This document shows, one piece after another, positions 25,953-38,046 of a stretch of 64,000 nucleotides of DNA; position 1 is the first letter of the stretch, and each line of letters starts with the position of its first letter. The DNA comes from Pocillopora verrucosa (lineage: Eukaryota; Cnidaria; Anthozoa; Scleractinia; Pocilloporidae), in assembly GCF_036669915.1 (NCBI RefSeq), contig NC_089325.1, forward strand, positions 13,349,235 to 13,413,234. Reading direction: 5' to 3'. The notes below the pieces were generated by a model. It was not told the origin of the DNA and did not search any database. It saw only the letters and a program-made list of their open reading frames with translations. Position numbers and translations under genes: made by a program.

Positions 25953-28921
25953 AAGCATAAAATAACTGTAAACTAACGGGGAAGAAAACACAAGACGTAT
26001 TTGTAAGAAATCAAGAAAATAACACATTCGCCACAACAATTCAAATAACGATAATTATAATATTGACAATAATTATAGTGACAATTATGAAGATAATTAT
26101 GATGATAATAATGTTATGATGGAGAAAACAATAGCTTTAGTGATAAAGATCATCTTTCTTGCGCAGCTAAAAGTAAAATTGAGTGATCCCTACTTTTAAC
26201 AGCGAGTTCTTTGGCCCACTCCAGTGCATCTGCAGCCAACTCAGCGCTCCATTTCAGTGGAGGAACACCATGTTTTGCTCGATATTCATTGTGAGCTTTT
26301 AAACAGTCTTTTTCAAATCCAGTCATTTCTGATAAAAAAGCGAAAAAAAAAATAGAAACAAAGGAACAAAGCAATTATTACATGTAAAGCTTTATTGTAA
26401 TAGGTAGGTCTGGATTCTCCTTCACACGTCCTTTTGCTCATCATGTCTGCCCCGTGGTCTTCTAATCGATAAGAAGCTCAATGAGGAGCATGATTATTGA
26501 AGAGGGTTGACATGATGAGTTATTCACTGAGCCAGTCAGACTGTTACTAAATTTTTCCCCTGGGCGGTTGGACTATTAGATGGGCAGTCAGTAGGGCGGT
26601 CACTCAGTCAGTTAGTCTTTGCGAGGACAGTCTTTGAAACTTTTCGACTGTTTTTCTGTTCGCTAGTCATTTATGTAGTCATTCAGTAGGCAAGTTATTT
26701 ATTCATGTAGTCGCTTAATCAGACAGAGAGTTAAACATTATTTTGGTCTTTCTGTAAATGATCTTGCTTTTCTGCACGTCTGGTTGGCTGTTTGTTAGAT
26801 TATAAAATAGTAAACATGGTTTTAAAAGTCTCAACCTGATGTTGCTCCGCCAGCTGGCTGAGAAGTAGTGCCACTGGTCGGTTTTGTTGTGGAAGATGTT
26901 GGTGACGATGATGGAGCTGGTGCTTCTGTTGGCCCCACAGCAGGTTTTGAGGTTGGTTGAGGTCCAGGCTGAGGACTAGCTCCTGAATAAAAAAAAAATA
27001 TGATTTTTCAAGGGCACTTGGATAACGACCCTTGGATACCAGTTGTTGCGAGGAACGAGGCAACCGAAAGGTAAGGTAATCAAACAAAAGAAATAAACAA
27101 CAAAGTGGAGGACAGAGAAAGTGTATAATCATAAAATAAATGTAAGTACGAAGACAAATACCTCTGAAACAGCCCGAAAGAGCTAGTTGCAGTCAGCTTA
27201 CCTTTTGGTATTTCGCATATGAAAGGTCTGGGCATTTGAGCATTAAGATCGTTAAATAGCCCTTGACTTCCAGGTGGGTAATCTTTTGACATAACAGCAA
27301 CATTTCCATCACCAGATGGCTGAGAACGCTGCCATTTTTCAATGGTCATCGGATTTCCATTGACCCATTTCCAATCTCCCTGTTTTTTCAAACCTATGTG
27401 CCATTCATTGGCTCCCTGAAGTGTAATATTTTGGATCTTGCTATTGACAAACTGCCACTCAGCCTCTGTTTCCAAGGAAACTAGGTCGCCTCCAGATGCT
27501 TTGCAGTTCTTTTGGTTCTCGTCCCAAGACTTCCCCGTTTCAGAAATCATGTAGCAGGTATTACCAAAGCAGGGTTCTTCGCCTTTGAAACACATGCAGA
27601 TAGAAATTATTCGTTTTTTAATATATTCCCTGCATATAGTATTTAACGCTTTTAAACCATATTTCATCATGTAACAAGGAAAACATGATCAAGAATGCAT
27701 ACAGATTAACATTGTATATGGGCCTATTTAATCAATGACACAGAAACGGAATCCCTATTTTCATGACGTTTTGGCCGTGGTGTATGACATGACTAATAGC
27801 ATAGACGTCAAAATTACAAGCTCGATCGTGAAACTGGCCCATAACATGTCATGTCTTTCTGTCAATGAGCTTGCTCTTCCGCCTGCTATTTGTAAGATTA
27901 TAGGGAAACAAACACAATTTTAGTAGTATCAACCCTGTTTTGCTCCTTTGGCCGATATGGTGGTAGGGCCACTGGTTGGTCCTGCTGTGGAACTTGATGA
28001 GGATGTTAAAGATGGTGATGGAGATGTTGCTGCTGTTGGCCCAGTTGTTGGTTTTGAGGGTAGTTGTGATACAGGTCCAGGACCAGCTTTCGCATCAGGA
28101 AAATAGAGATAAAATAGAAACGGTAACACTACTTAAAAAAAAAAAGGCTGGACTCTGCGCCTTCTACACATAGATATAAAAAGATTCGTTTATAATACAT
28201 ATGTCGCTTTTCTTAGATATTTGAAAAAAGCATGCTATTTAACATCGCATTGGGCCTACTTGATCAATGACACAGACATAGAAGCCCTATTTTGAAATGG
28301 CCACTAATCAATGTTCAGTCCTACTAACAAAGAAACAACGACGTGACAGAAAACATTAAACAAACAAAGAAACAAGTTAACAAACCATGTAACGCAAATT
28401 GATGAGCAACGGTAAAAACATCAGCAGCGGCAGAAGCGATTACGACAAAGAAAGTCCTAGCTACAACAAAATAGCTTCCACTAGAAACACAGAATTTCCA
28501 AGTACCGGCGTAAACATTGCATGCTTTCCTTCAAAAAGTTTCGTTCCGTAGAGAAAAAGAAAGCTTGCATTCTCACTATAGGCATTTGAGAAGACAATAT
28601 CAAAACGAAAGGGAACAAACCAAAATAAAAATTGAGACGAAACGACATTAACAAAAGAGGTTCTGATTAAAAGGAGACAACAGAAACAACAAAACAAAAA
28701 CAAAAACAAAAAAAATACGAAAACTAGTAGCTCATGCAGTGTTACCAAAGTTTCATGCGTGGTTACGGGTAACTGACCCATGCAAAAACAAAAATGCATT
28801 TTACCGACAGCTTTCCCGCAGCCTTTCGAGGCAGCAAGTTTAGTTACAGCGTTTACGAGACCAATGATATTATTGAGGACATCTTTTGCTTCTGGACATG
28901 GTGGACGAACCTGTACTGATC
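23378..28921 (-). CDS. Mosaic extracellular protein: Cys-pair exon, STP linker, C-type lectin, STP linker, CAP domain (5' end not found)
   Basis: Exons in order of transcription: 28921-28805, 28086-27934, 27582-27202, 26982-26836, 26328-26194, 23754-23378 (stop TAA). All internal exons are phase 1-1. Exon 1 encodes an unrecognised 39-residue unit with two cysteines ([18 protein letters not shown]). Exons 2 and 4 are Ser/Thr/Pro linkers. Exon 3 is a complete C-type lectin domain, with the WDENQKNC start and WHIGL, but the usual Ca-binding EPN/QPD and WND motifs are not seen. Exons 5-6 form a CAP domain of the GAPR-1/PR-1 type: [34 protein letters not shown] and ARYKPRGN. The signal-peptide exon should lie between 28930 and 30430, where I could not identify it. 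Likely secreted and sugar- or surface-binding; the function is inferred from domains only. Confidence 0.85.
23886..24030 (+). mobile_element. tRNA-derived SINE
   Basis: The A-box-like TTAGCTTAGTTGGTAGAGC is followed by TGCACCGGTATCGC and the B-box-like GGGTTAAGCCC at tRNA spacing. The tail then reads CAGGCTTTAGTTTCACTGCT. It does not fold as a complete tRNA with acceptor stem, so it is called a SINE rather than a tRNA gene. It lies in the last intron of the lectin-CAP gene. Confidence 0.7.
24541..24702. mobile_element. Long fold-back MITE, arms of about 75 bp
   Basis: The left arm starts TATTTATGTTATTTGCCGGC and the right arm ends GCCGGTAAATAACATATTTA. The interior pairs GTATGGTGAAAAA-type and TTTTCAAGAC-type segments around a short GC-rich loop (GAGGCCGTAGGCCGAGG). 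A run of TA repeats flanks its left side. Confidence 0.85.
25700..25950. repeat. Degenerate fold-back relative ending in an (AT)n microsatellite
   Basis: Contains AAAATACTGCCCAGCCGG and GGGCAGAGATAGGAAAATACTGACCG, echoes of the element at 24541-24702. An uninterrupted AT run follows at about 25908-25949. Confidence 0.5.
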
Positions 28922-30432
28922 CTGAGGAAATTAGTACAAAATTAACAAAAAAAAAAGAAAACTAAAAGAAAGAAAGAAAGACCGAGAAGAAAAAGCTAGT
29001 AGATAACGCTGGTAGATTCTGCTTTGACGATGAAAAATGAACCACGTGGTTGGGGCGATGCTCCGATGACATGTTACAAAAGAGACAACGATAATGATTT
29101 TAGTAAAGAGCATGGTGAAGACTTCAATGGCGGTGATGAAGAAGATGATAGTGTGAAAGGCGAACTCCCTTTTAACAACATACATGCATAACGATAAATT
29201 ATTCCTTTTTTTCCAACTACTACCACAGCTAAGACATGCCATCCTTTTAAATCAGTCCCTGAAAAATGGGCGAAGATGACAATAATGATGATGATGATGA
29301 TGATGCTTGTGGCAGCAATAACGATGATGGTAGTGTTACTGATGACGACGATGGTATGGTGGTTGTGAAAGTGTTGATGGTCACGGACTTGCTTTTTTCT
29401 CTATAATATATCACCGCGAGGAATGACCATCGTCCCACACAATGACCACTTCCCGCGGAATGACCACTTCACACGCAATGACCACTTTACACGCAATGAC
29501 CACTTCACACGCAATGACCACTTCCCACGGAATGACCACTTCACATGCAATGATCACTTCCCACGTAATAATTACGTGGGAAGAAAAGGGCCAAACGATT
29601 ATAGTGTCGGACTCCAGGTCGAGTGATCCGTATTTGGGATTTTGAGGCCCGGTCATTGTGCTATGCTCTGTGGAAGTATGATATGTGAGCTGATAGAGAG
29701 GCCTGAAGAAATGCATGGAAGGTGATCTGCATTGAAGTAACAATACTTTTATGCGTTTCATGCTGCAGTACTGGAAAATGTCGTTGGTATTGTGATTTAT
29801 GACAGTGATGAAGAAGAGACGACTACGATTCTGGTGCTTTTAAAAAAAACAACAGTCACTCTAATACTCACTTTGTGACAAAGGCTTGTTTGTAAGTTCT
29901 TTCTTATTGAATTTTCTTCCTCGTGCGGTAATGGACAATGCATAAATAAGTGACTACTTTTTATCGCAGATGGGCGATCATTACTTAACCCTTAAATTCC
30001 TGAAAGTGACTAGCACCTCATTTCTCCTGATAATTGCTGTGGTCACACTATAGACTTTTGCCCTACAGAAACGAGACTTAATGACAGTTGACCCACGGGA
30101 AACTTAAATTTGCCGGTGTGACCGATTTTTAATTTGGGACATTACCTCGGGGAAATTTTAGCTTATGGTGCGGGGATACTGTTGTCGGCAAGGGAAATGG
30201 CTCTTCGCCCTCGTTGTAGACGCCGGTCATTGAAAGTTGTAGAAAAATAACTCTTGATTGCTGCGCTCGTTAAAAAAAATAATAATAATAATAACAAAAA
30301 ATGTTTAAATGATTTGACAGGAAAAAAAAATGATATTTTACTATTGAAAATCGCTTCGATTCCCCATAGTAAAAGTCTGTAGGGAGACCAAAGCTTAAAA
30401 AGCCTTTAATTTTTCAACGAATTTACCTTTCG
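28922..30432. other. Gap between lectin-CAP exon 1 and the next upstream gene
   Basis: Contains microsatellite (ATG)n near 29286-29305, an 18-bp minisatellite (29422-29566) and, from about 29700, sequence matching the Harbinger-fragment end and flank at 39285 onward. The missing 5' exon of the lectin-CAP gene is expected here but was not found. Confidence 0.5.
29422..29566 (+). repeat. Minisatellite, 8 units of about 18 bp
   Basis: The unit AATGACCACTTCACACGC repeats about eight times with variants (CCCACGG, CCCGCGG). It ends at a perfect palindrome, TTCCCACGTAATAATTACGTGGGAA. Because the period is divisible by three, frames stay open across it, giving spurious long ORFs on both strands. Confidence 0.9.
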
Positions 30433-33400
30433 TTACCACTGATAGGGAATGTATGAAGTATAGAGGCTATAGATGCTGATGTTAGGGTGTAAAGGATTCA
30501 TTAGATACCACCTACCCTCAGAAGACTGCGTTTGAAGTACTTTGTAATCATCCTCTTTTCGGGGAGGCGGAGGAGACTGGAATGACATTGTCCCAGAGGT
30601 AGATACATGTGTTATCAAGCCTTAAGAAAATTATTAAATAATCAAGCAAAAGAGATGATGATAAGTTATCAATTATTTTATGTGCTTTCAATGAGTCCGT
30701 TAAGCTAAGTAATTCAGCTTTCTAGGCTGTATTTAACAAATGTTCGTTCAACTTTAAATCTCCCACCCGGAAAAAAAAAGATCAAAACAAAGCAAAAACA
30801 ATTCCCAATTATACTGATAATAAAAGGGAAATGCAGAATTTAATGCGGAAAGATAGGGAGGGCACATCGTTTTTACTACTGTAGAATCTTTGGCAAAAGT
30901 TTCACTTACCAGTATCAGCCCCCTTCTTTTTATTGAAACACCATAAGGACGCGTTTGGACTGTACCACTGTAAGCCAGGTTCATCCATAAACATATCATC
31001 ATAGCAACATCCAGCGTTTAAGCATTTGTCAGGGGTTATAAATGGACTTTTAAAATCCCCACATTGTTCTCTCTCAAAAGACTTTTGCTGACACTGAGGA
31101 TCTGGAATGACATGAGTCAAATTGCTGATATGTTTTGATGTTGTGGAAAATCATCATTTTCATCATGATCTTCATCATTTATTGTGTGATTTGTAGCATT
31201 ATTAGAAGTTTTTCCAATGCCTGATGTTTTGTTTCTTTTTCGGTCGGTTTTATTCATTAGAATTTTCTTCCAATGCTTGTTGTTTCGTTTGTTTTTCGGT
31301 TGGTTTGTTTACCGTTGCTTTTGCTTTTTCCCACAGGGTGCAAGTCATTTTCTCAGCATCTTTGCTCATCACAGCTATGTAATCATATAATTTACAGTAT
31401 TCCCACCAAAGTAACCGCAACATTATGAATCAAGTAGAAATTCGAATTCTTGGGATGGTATCCCCGTCATTTTCGTCGGAGATTCTAAATCCACTTTATG
31501 GAATGAAGTAGATAGAATGGCAGTTCTCATTTAAAAGTAATTTCTTTGAGGAAGATATACCGAATGTTCTGTATGTAGGCGCAAGAATTTGTATTATTAT
31601 TATTATTATTTGTTGTTGTTGTTGTTGTTTCATAGTTTCTTGTTAGGTGTTTAGTTTCTCGTCTTCATAAGTGACCTTTTTCAGTTACCAGTTTTGTACT
31701 TGTTATATTTATTTGCATATCGTTTATATTCTGTTCGCGCGTAATTTTGTTATTTTCAGTTACCGTGTTCAACAATGTGTCATGTCAAGTTTGTTAAATT
31801 TTCGATGAAAGGAAGTTTGTTCTAGTAAAGTTTGAATACGAGATATATTAGCGTTTGCGGCTATACTGTACAATAAATGGTAGAGAATCCGCTCCATTCA
31901 TGCATGAATTTGTACATGTATACGGGATTTTACTGTGACACTATTGATAACAGGCTGCATACATAGTCCAAATGCCATCTTACCAGGCTGTTTTGGCAGT
32001 CCAATGTTTTTAGTTGAACTGAAGTCGTTTAGCTTGAATTGTAGCCGCGGACGCAATAAATAATGAGCCACGACGTACGTTCCATCGCCTGGTTTGATTC
32101 TGATACCACAACCAAGGTGAGTCTCTCGAGCGTCAACTACGGACTTAAAGTGGCTTACAATGCCCTTCCCTAGGCCTGTGAATAAATACGTACGTGTTTA
32201 TGACGACACATAAACTAAGAAATTATTGTGATAATATTCAATATGCCACTGTATTGTGAATGCGCATGTTACAAATCTCCAGTTATAGTTCTGCCTTATG
32301 CAAACAATTTTGGGAACCACTCACTATTTGTTGCTGTGGGGAGGGGATGGGGAATTTTGGGGCTCACGTGGTTTTCAGGGGAAAGGGAAGGAGGGCCAAT
32401 AATACAGAATCTTAGGGAGAATTTAGGTAAATTTTCGTGGCTCGGGTCCTTCAAACCCTTCTCTGGTGAAAGGTTATGACTGATCCCTCGGTGAACGGAG
32501 GCTACCATACTTCAGAATAAATAAATCAGTTTATAGATTTTTAGACCGGCGCCATGAACCTGTCTTTATATTAATTAACCAAAGATTGTGTTTTCTTTTA
32601 GCCTTCTTAAAATCCAAATGCTAACCTGTGTTATAATCGTAACCACGTTTTAGCTCACTATACCAGCTTCTCACTGCACTGGGAATTGCTCCTAGTCTAG
32701 TCCCCATTCCTTCCCAGCCCCATCTCTTCCAGGAAATGCTTTCGACATAATTTTTTGTCGGCGTTGATCTTTGGACGGCATCATGGTTGGCATTAGAGTC
32801 TGCCCAGGATTGCGCCGATTTGGCTAAATTCGGATCGCATTTGAGTGGGGGAGAGTTGTGCAGTGAACGGTAGTAATTGTGCTGGATTAGACAAAGCCTC
32901 TGACATTGTGGACCACATTCTGTAATTTCACCAAGAAATAGATGACTAATTGGAACAGAAAAATCGCAAGGAAACCTTAAAGAAGCGACATTTTTTAATC
33001 AGGATTTAAAAAGCTGCTTACTCAATCCTGCACCACAGTTTCCAACATTTTTCCATTCTTGAGCTGGAAAAGAAGCAAGGTGTACAAGAGTGTGATGGGA
33101 AATATAGAAGCCTTCTATCGGGTGAACATTCTACTTTGGTTGAAAACCTCAGTTACAACTTTCAGGTGGTAAATAACAAAGGATAACACATGCAAGCAAA
33201 GATAGAAATGAAATGTTACCTTATTTAAATAAACAACAATAGAAGGACATAACAATAAATGTGCAGAGAAGTTTCATATTTCAAAGAGACAAGGTCGCCT
33301 ATCAGAAACTTAGAGGCAGAAACGGGGAATTGAGGAAGAAGTGGTTGTTCCGTGAATGGAACAATATTGGAATTATGAGTTAACTCCTTTGGTGTAATAG

Positions 33401-33557
33401 TCGAACAAAAGGGATAGAGACATGAAATAAGAATAAGATCTATTTACTTTTTTTGTTTTTATGTCATATGTTATACAACAAAGTTAGAGTTTGCACCTGA
33501 AACCATCATAGCACCACACACTATCAGAAAAGCCCTTACTAAGGTTCCCGGCTCCAT
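30433..33557 (-). CDS. Secreted CAP-trefoil protein, copy 1 (unit 1), 6 exons, 322 residues
   Basis: Exons: 33557-33497, 33063-33022, 32919-32626, 32175-31984, 31101-30910, 30620-30433. They total 969 bp = 323 codons with stop, and every internal border is phase 1. It begins MEPGTLVRAFLIVCGAMMVS, a signal peptide likely cut before QE. A CAP domain (CRISP/antigen-5/PR-1 superfamily) follows over exons 3-4: IQHNYYRSLH, GWEGMG, RSWYSELKRGYDY and HLGCGIRI. Exon 5 is a trefoil (P-type) domain with CLNAGCCYDDMF and LWCF. Exon 6 is a unique 62-residue tail with PPPPRK and many Tyr. Usual CAP His/Glu positions are only partly kept, and the HFTQVVW motif is replaced by HFKSVVDA. Probably secreted to mucus or the extracellular matrix; that is inference from the domains. 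Confidence 0.92.
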
Positions 33558-35949
33558 TCTATAATAAAACAAACAAAAATAATAACCCTATCGTAGGTCA
33601 TCAATGTATTAGACCTTTAAATTTCCTTGGCTGTTTCCCAGACAAATCATAAACAGAGACCTGCAAATTTCACTCTCGGAAAGCTTTTGACTCTCGGCAG
33701 GTCTCCTATTTGTGATACTGGCTTTTAGGAATGTTTATTTTATGAGTTTCAACAGTTTAAATTTTTTTTTCCTTCTTTCAATTTAGTCAAGCCAACAATA
33801 TATTCGTCTAGAGCTATATGGAACGTAATATTGAAGCACGATCGTCTCAGCACTAAAGAAAGATTCTAGTATTGTATTAGTTTTCTAAGTGTTCGCCGTT
33901 ACAAAATCAACACAAGAGCTCCCTCTTAGTGGCTCAAATCAAAACCAATATTTGTCGTGGATCGTTTACTTAACATTGAAAAAGGCTGTAGATAATTTTT
34001 TATGCGTTTATAAGCACAAGGTTACAGTCTCAAAGTAACTAAGATAAATTACAAGTTCATCGTCTAAAATCACCGAAGGTCATTAAAAAAAAACACGCCA
34101 CCTAAGTTAGCAATAATCACAAATGATCCGAGATAAGTATAAAGGCTTTTTTTGTCACCTGTTCACCGACTCCCCAAGGCTAATTGATAATTCGTTGTTT
34201 TGTCTTCCTCTCAGAGTGATAAAATATTGTTATTCTAGACGATTTAGGGCGATAAATTCGACACACCTTATTGATCGCTGTACGTGTACCTGCTCAGCAA
34301 CCCGTACGTTTATCAATTTGGAATGATTGAAAAATACGAGCACCAGACTTCATTTTTGTCAAAGAAGGCCCTCTTGCGTTAAATAATTAGACATAGGAGC
34401 AACATTCTATCAGTATTCCTTTTTTGTTTTGTTTCCTTTTCTTTTGAATTAAACCATTCGTTCTATTTCTTATGGAGACACTTCCATTATTTGTACATTT
34501 CAGTCCCACTTTGTTTATCTGGTCGCATCCTAACCGGTGGATTGTCGTCGGAAAGGTTATTAATAATGATAATAGGACCGAGTGGAGTCCAATTCGGTCT
34601 GTAATCTTACGAGTGATCAACAAAATCGGACGACCACGAAGCGGGAGTCCGATTTGTCAACCACGAGTATGATTACAGACAGAATTAGACGACACAAAGT
34701 CCTATTGCCAATTAATCAAAATTGTTACAATTTTCAAAAACAACAAATACATTAAGGACAAATACGCGCAGTATAGACAATCTATAAGTTAAAAATTCCT
34801 CAACTTTGGAAACTCCACGACTTTTTTCAGGATAAGTGGTTGTTGCTATGGTTACTGTGATCAATTCTGTGATTGGGGGATTTGACTGAAATGACTAAGT
34901 ATAATTGGCGGCTTCAACTTTCCGATTACAGGTGTACGATTATAGCCAACTGTCAACTGTCCAACACGGTTCAATGACAACTCTAGAGAATGATTAGTGA
35001 ATAATGAAGCAGTTACTACACCAATCGCATTTGAGGAAATTGTAATGGTTATGATTACATCAGAAATCAAGCTTCAGTTCACATAACTGCAGTTGTAGAG
35101 CAAGAATTAACTTAAGCGAGAAGTCAGATTTAAATCGTAACCTAATAAAAAAGCAAGCGGTCAAGGAGCAATTGATTAGCTCTGCATCTGATTTTTTTGA
35201 AGAGTTTGCGCAAGTTTTCCAGTTCAATCACAGGGCGAAACGAAATAAATCGTTGCAATTCCGGATCATCATTCGAGATTTCGCAGCCGCTATTATTTTA
35301 CCATTATCCGGAAGTTGATCTGGACTCGGTTAAAAAACGTTGACAGCACATGGTTTTAACTTTAAAAATGATTCAGGGTTTTTAATGTTCTATTTTGCTC
35401 TTGTTCGGTAATTAATGCTCTAAACGACACAACATATGAGCCAGAAACACCCGACCCGTTGGCTTCCTTTCTTGCTATAATTCTGTAGATGGGCACTCTA
35501 CTGTTATTATTTTTCACTTTTATTGATAAAATAACGTTCTAAATTGGCTATCTGATTTACGAATCATCACACACTATAAAGTTGAACTGCTGATCAACAC
35601 AGTGAGAGAAAAAGAAATACTTCCTTGGCCGTTAAGTACATTTTTGTTTCTTCTTCGTGATCAATAATTAGGGTCTTAATAATCATTCCGACTACGGGAG
35701 AGCGAGAGGGGTTGGTCAAATTGGTGTTTTACCAGCTTTAGATTATTGCTTTTTCTTGTCGAGGGGATTTTGATAAGGCCTCACGATTTCCTTTGCTACA
35801 CCCTTAACACTTTTTTTTCTGAAAATGAAAGAAAGAGTGAAAGGAAATAGGAACTATTCTCGTACATATTTCATCATTATGACTCATCTGTTTTCGACTT
35901 ACAAAATCATTTTTGTTGTGTTTTTATTACTAAAATTTTTCTTCTTACT
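33558..35949. other. Intergenic region between the two unit-1 CAP genes
   Basis: Promoter side of the CAP-trefoil gene plus the MITE at 34557-35060. No other coding signal was recognised. The parallel stretch in unit 2 is 42700-45229. Confidence 0.5.
34557..35060. mobile_element. ~500-bp MITE with palindromic AATCGGACGACC core, present only in unit 1
   Basis: Unit 2 has an empty site at 43765 (GAAAGGTGATCAGACCAGAAATCAAG), whereas unit 1 has about 504 bp between GAAAGGT and CAGAAATCAAG. The core AAAATCGGACGACCACGAAG, then GGGAGTCCGATTTGT, is an inverted repeat. Relatives occur at 60591-61030 and about 47895-48270. Confidence 0.75.
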
Positions 35950-37473
35950 GTCTCTTAAAACACCAAGTACGTCCCTCGCGATTGTAAAACTTAACTGACG
36001 GCTCACTCATAATCATATCGTCGTAGTAACATTCAAAGGGGCAATTTCCTGGATTGACGAATGGTGCCGTCAGATCCAGTCTGCACAATTCACGGTCACC
36101 GGAACGTATAGTTCAGCCGGGTTCTGTAAGATAAAATAATGATGGATAATCAACGCACAAGGACACCGTCCTTTCTAGCCTCTGTCAATTAAATACGCCT
36201 CTGAAAATATATGTCAGAGAATATGGCCTCTCCATCGGTTTTATTTAATGATGATCGTTGGTAAACAAGAGCCAACCACATGGAAAGCTTGCATGAAATG
36301 ACCATCATCTTTAGAAACAAAATGAAGAAAACAAAAATACAAAGCAGTGTTAAATATCCTATACAGAGGACCTCAGCGACACTGATACAGCGAAGCGCAG
36401 AGACATTCCAATCACCTGGTGATCTCCTGGATTCTACATTATCTGGAGCTATTTTTCCTTTTGCCATGCTCGTGTGAGAGGGCGGAGCATAACCTGCAGT
36501 GACGTAAGTACCATCGTTTGGCTTGGTCTCTCCTGCCCACACCACCGCTTGAAAATGTCCAATGACGCCAGTTCCAATGACGCCAGTACCTCGGCCTGTG
36601 TGGTAATTGTAACCGTTCTTGATCTCTGAATACCAGCTTCTCACTGCATTAGGGATAGCTCCTTCCGTTCTGTCCATCCCTTCCCAACCCCATCCTTTCC
36701 AAGAAATGCTTTCAGTAAATCTGTTTGTCGATTCGGAATGGTGCATATAACCTTTAGCGGCTTGTTGATCTGTCCATTTCTGGGCAGATTTCGCCAGCTC
36801 GGGGTCACGCTCCATTGGTGGAGAGCCATGTAGGCCTCGGTAGTAATTGTGGATGTTAAGGCAAAGGAGCTGAGAATGTGGACCACAAGCTGTTAAAGGA
36901 TTAATGATAATTTTTAAATATTTTAAGAATAGTAAAACTAAACAGATGAAGGACTGAAGGTTTATGGTTGGTTTATGCAATTTTTCCAAGAATCATACTT
37001 ACTCAGCCCATCTCCGCAAGACAGCCCTTCGCCAGCGTCTGAGAAACAACAGAGATGTCCAATTATTTTCCATAGTAAGAAAGAGAAATAGTTAATTCAG
37101 ACGTTTTTCGTTGGGAGGTCACATCACACCCTCACGACCCTATACGTGACTTGCAAGTCTTTTCTGGCGTGAATCGAAAAGGAGTAGTGCATCCCCTCAA
37201 GGGTTGTTCAAGTGTTTAAAAATATCATAGACTTACATCAAGATTATCTAAGGTTTTGGTTATGCTCTCCTAAAAGATGACAGCTCGCGGTTGCCCTTTT
37301 TTACTCCGTTCTTTTTAATAATCTCGAGGGAAAGAGGATTCCGAACAAAACAAAAATCTGAAGGCCTCGCATATTAAGATGCAAAATAACTGAAATACTT
37401 GTTGATGCTGAGGTTGGACTCCCAGTCGAAACCCCAGTTGTTGGAGTAGGGCTTTCGGTTGATGGAACTACCA
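35950..37473 (-). pseudogene. CAP-trefoil type 2, copy 1 (unit 1): 5'-truncated by the duplication and decaying
   Basis: Exon equivalents: linker 37473-37399, small exon 37048-37013, CAP exon 36889-36416, trefoil 36126-35950. Relative to copy 2 the CAP exon has a duplicated six-residue unit (GTGVIG) and a nine-residue deletion removing the LGCGLNIK segment. The linker donor has changed from AACAG|GT to AACAA|GT. In the trefoil exon the first Cys codon has become TGA, and a later Cys of ECCYDD is Tyr. The duplication junction near 37680 removes whatever 5' exons the gene had. If the CAP exon is read through its donor, the frame runs on to a stop at 36189 through a hydrophobic stretch. Probably a pseudogene, although that read-through product would still be open. 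Confidence 0.7.
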
Positions 37474-37928
37474 CTGACCTTTATAAATGCAGATGAATGA
37501 ACGATCAAAGGCGAGATACTGCGACAATCCATTAGAAGAAATAAAAATTTGTTCGATGAGTTGATTTTACAATAGCTTGTAATTGTACCATTTCTGATAG
37601 AAAAAGCTAAAACTCGCGTATTTTATAACCAACGAAAAACGCTCAACCTACCTGAGAGTAATAAGGAGAGAAGCAAATTGACTCAAAAACTTTGGTTCCG
37701 TAGAGAAAAATAAAGCTTGCATTCTCACTATACGTATCTTAGAAGACAATATTAAAACGAAAGGAACAACTAAAAACAAAAACAAAAATTGGGACTATGT
37801 GACAGCAACATAAGAGGTTCTGATTAACTGGAGGGAAAAAAAACACCAAAACTGGTGGCTCATGCCGGTGTCATCAAAGTTTCCATGCGTACCTGAGTGC
37901 AACTGACGCATGCAAAACAAAACGCATT

Positions 37929-38046
37929 TTGCCAAAAGCTTTCTCGCAGCCTTTCAAGGCAGCAACTTTATTCACAGCGTTTACGAGACCAATGATATTA
38001 TTGAGGACATCTTTTGCTTCTGGACATGATGGACGAATTTGTACTG
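37929..38046 (-). pseudogene. Orphan copy of lectin-CAP gene exon 1, donor lost
   Basis: Nearly identical to 28805-28921 ([19 protein letters not shown]), with the same acceptor TTTCCTCAG. The donor position now reads TTTTG|GCAAAA instead of TCG|GTAAAA. No lectin exons follow: the next minus-strand sequence across the junction is CAP type 2 copy 1. It is best seen as a stranded exon at the left edge of unit 2. Confidence 0.75.

Noticed and set aside
28931..29242. Phe/Leu-rich minus-strand frame as signal-peptide exon of the lectin-CAP gene
   Set aside because: The hydrophobic run is largely the polypyrimidine tract of the acceptor at 28921, and no phase-1 donor follows the candidate ATG codons.
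29411..29761. 116-codon minus-strand frame and two 67-codon plus-strand frames
   Set aside because: They are open only because the 18-bp minisatellite has a period divisible by three.
37681..37740. Candidate signal-peptide exon (ending CTCTCAG|GTAGGT) for CAP type 2 copy 1
   Set aside because: In the phase needed for the next exon a TGA precedes the hydrophobic codons and no ATG is available; the copy near 46950 is not open either.
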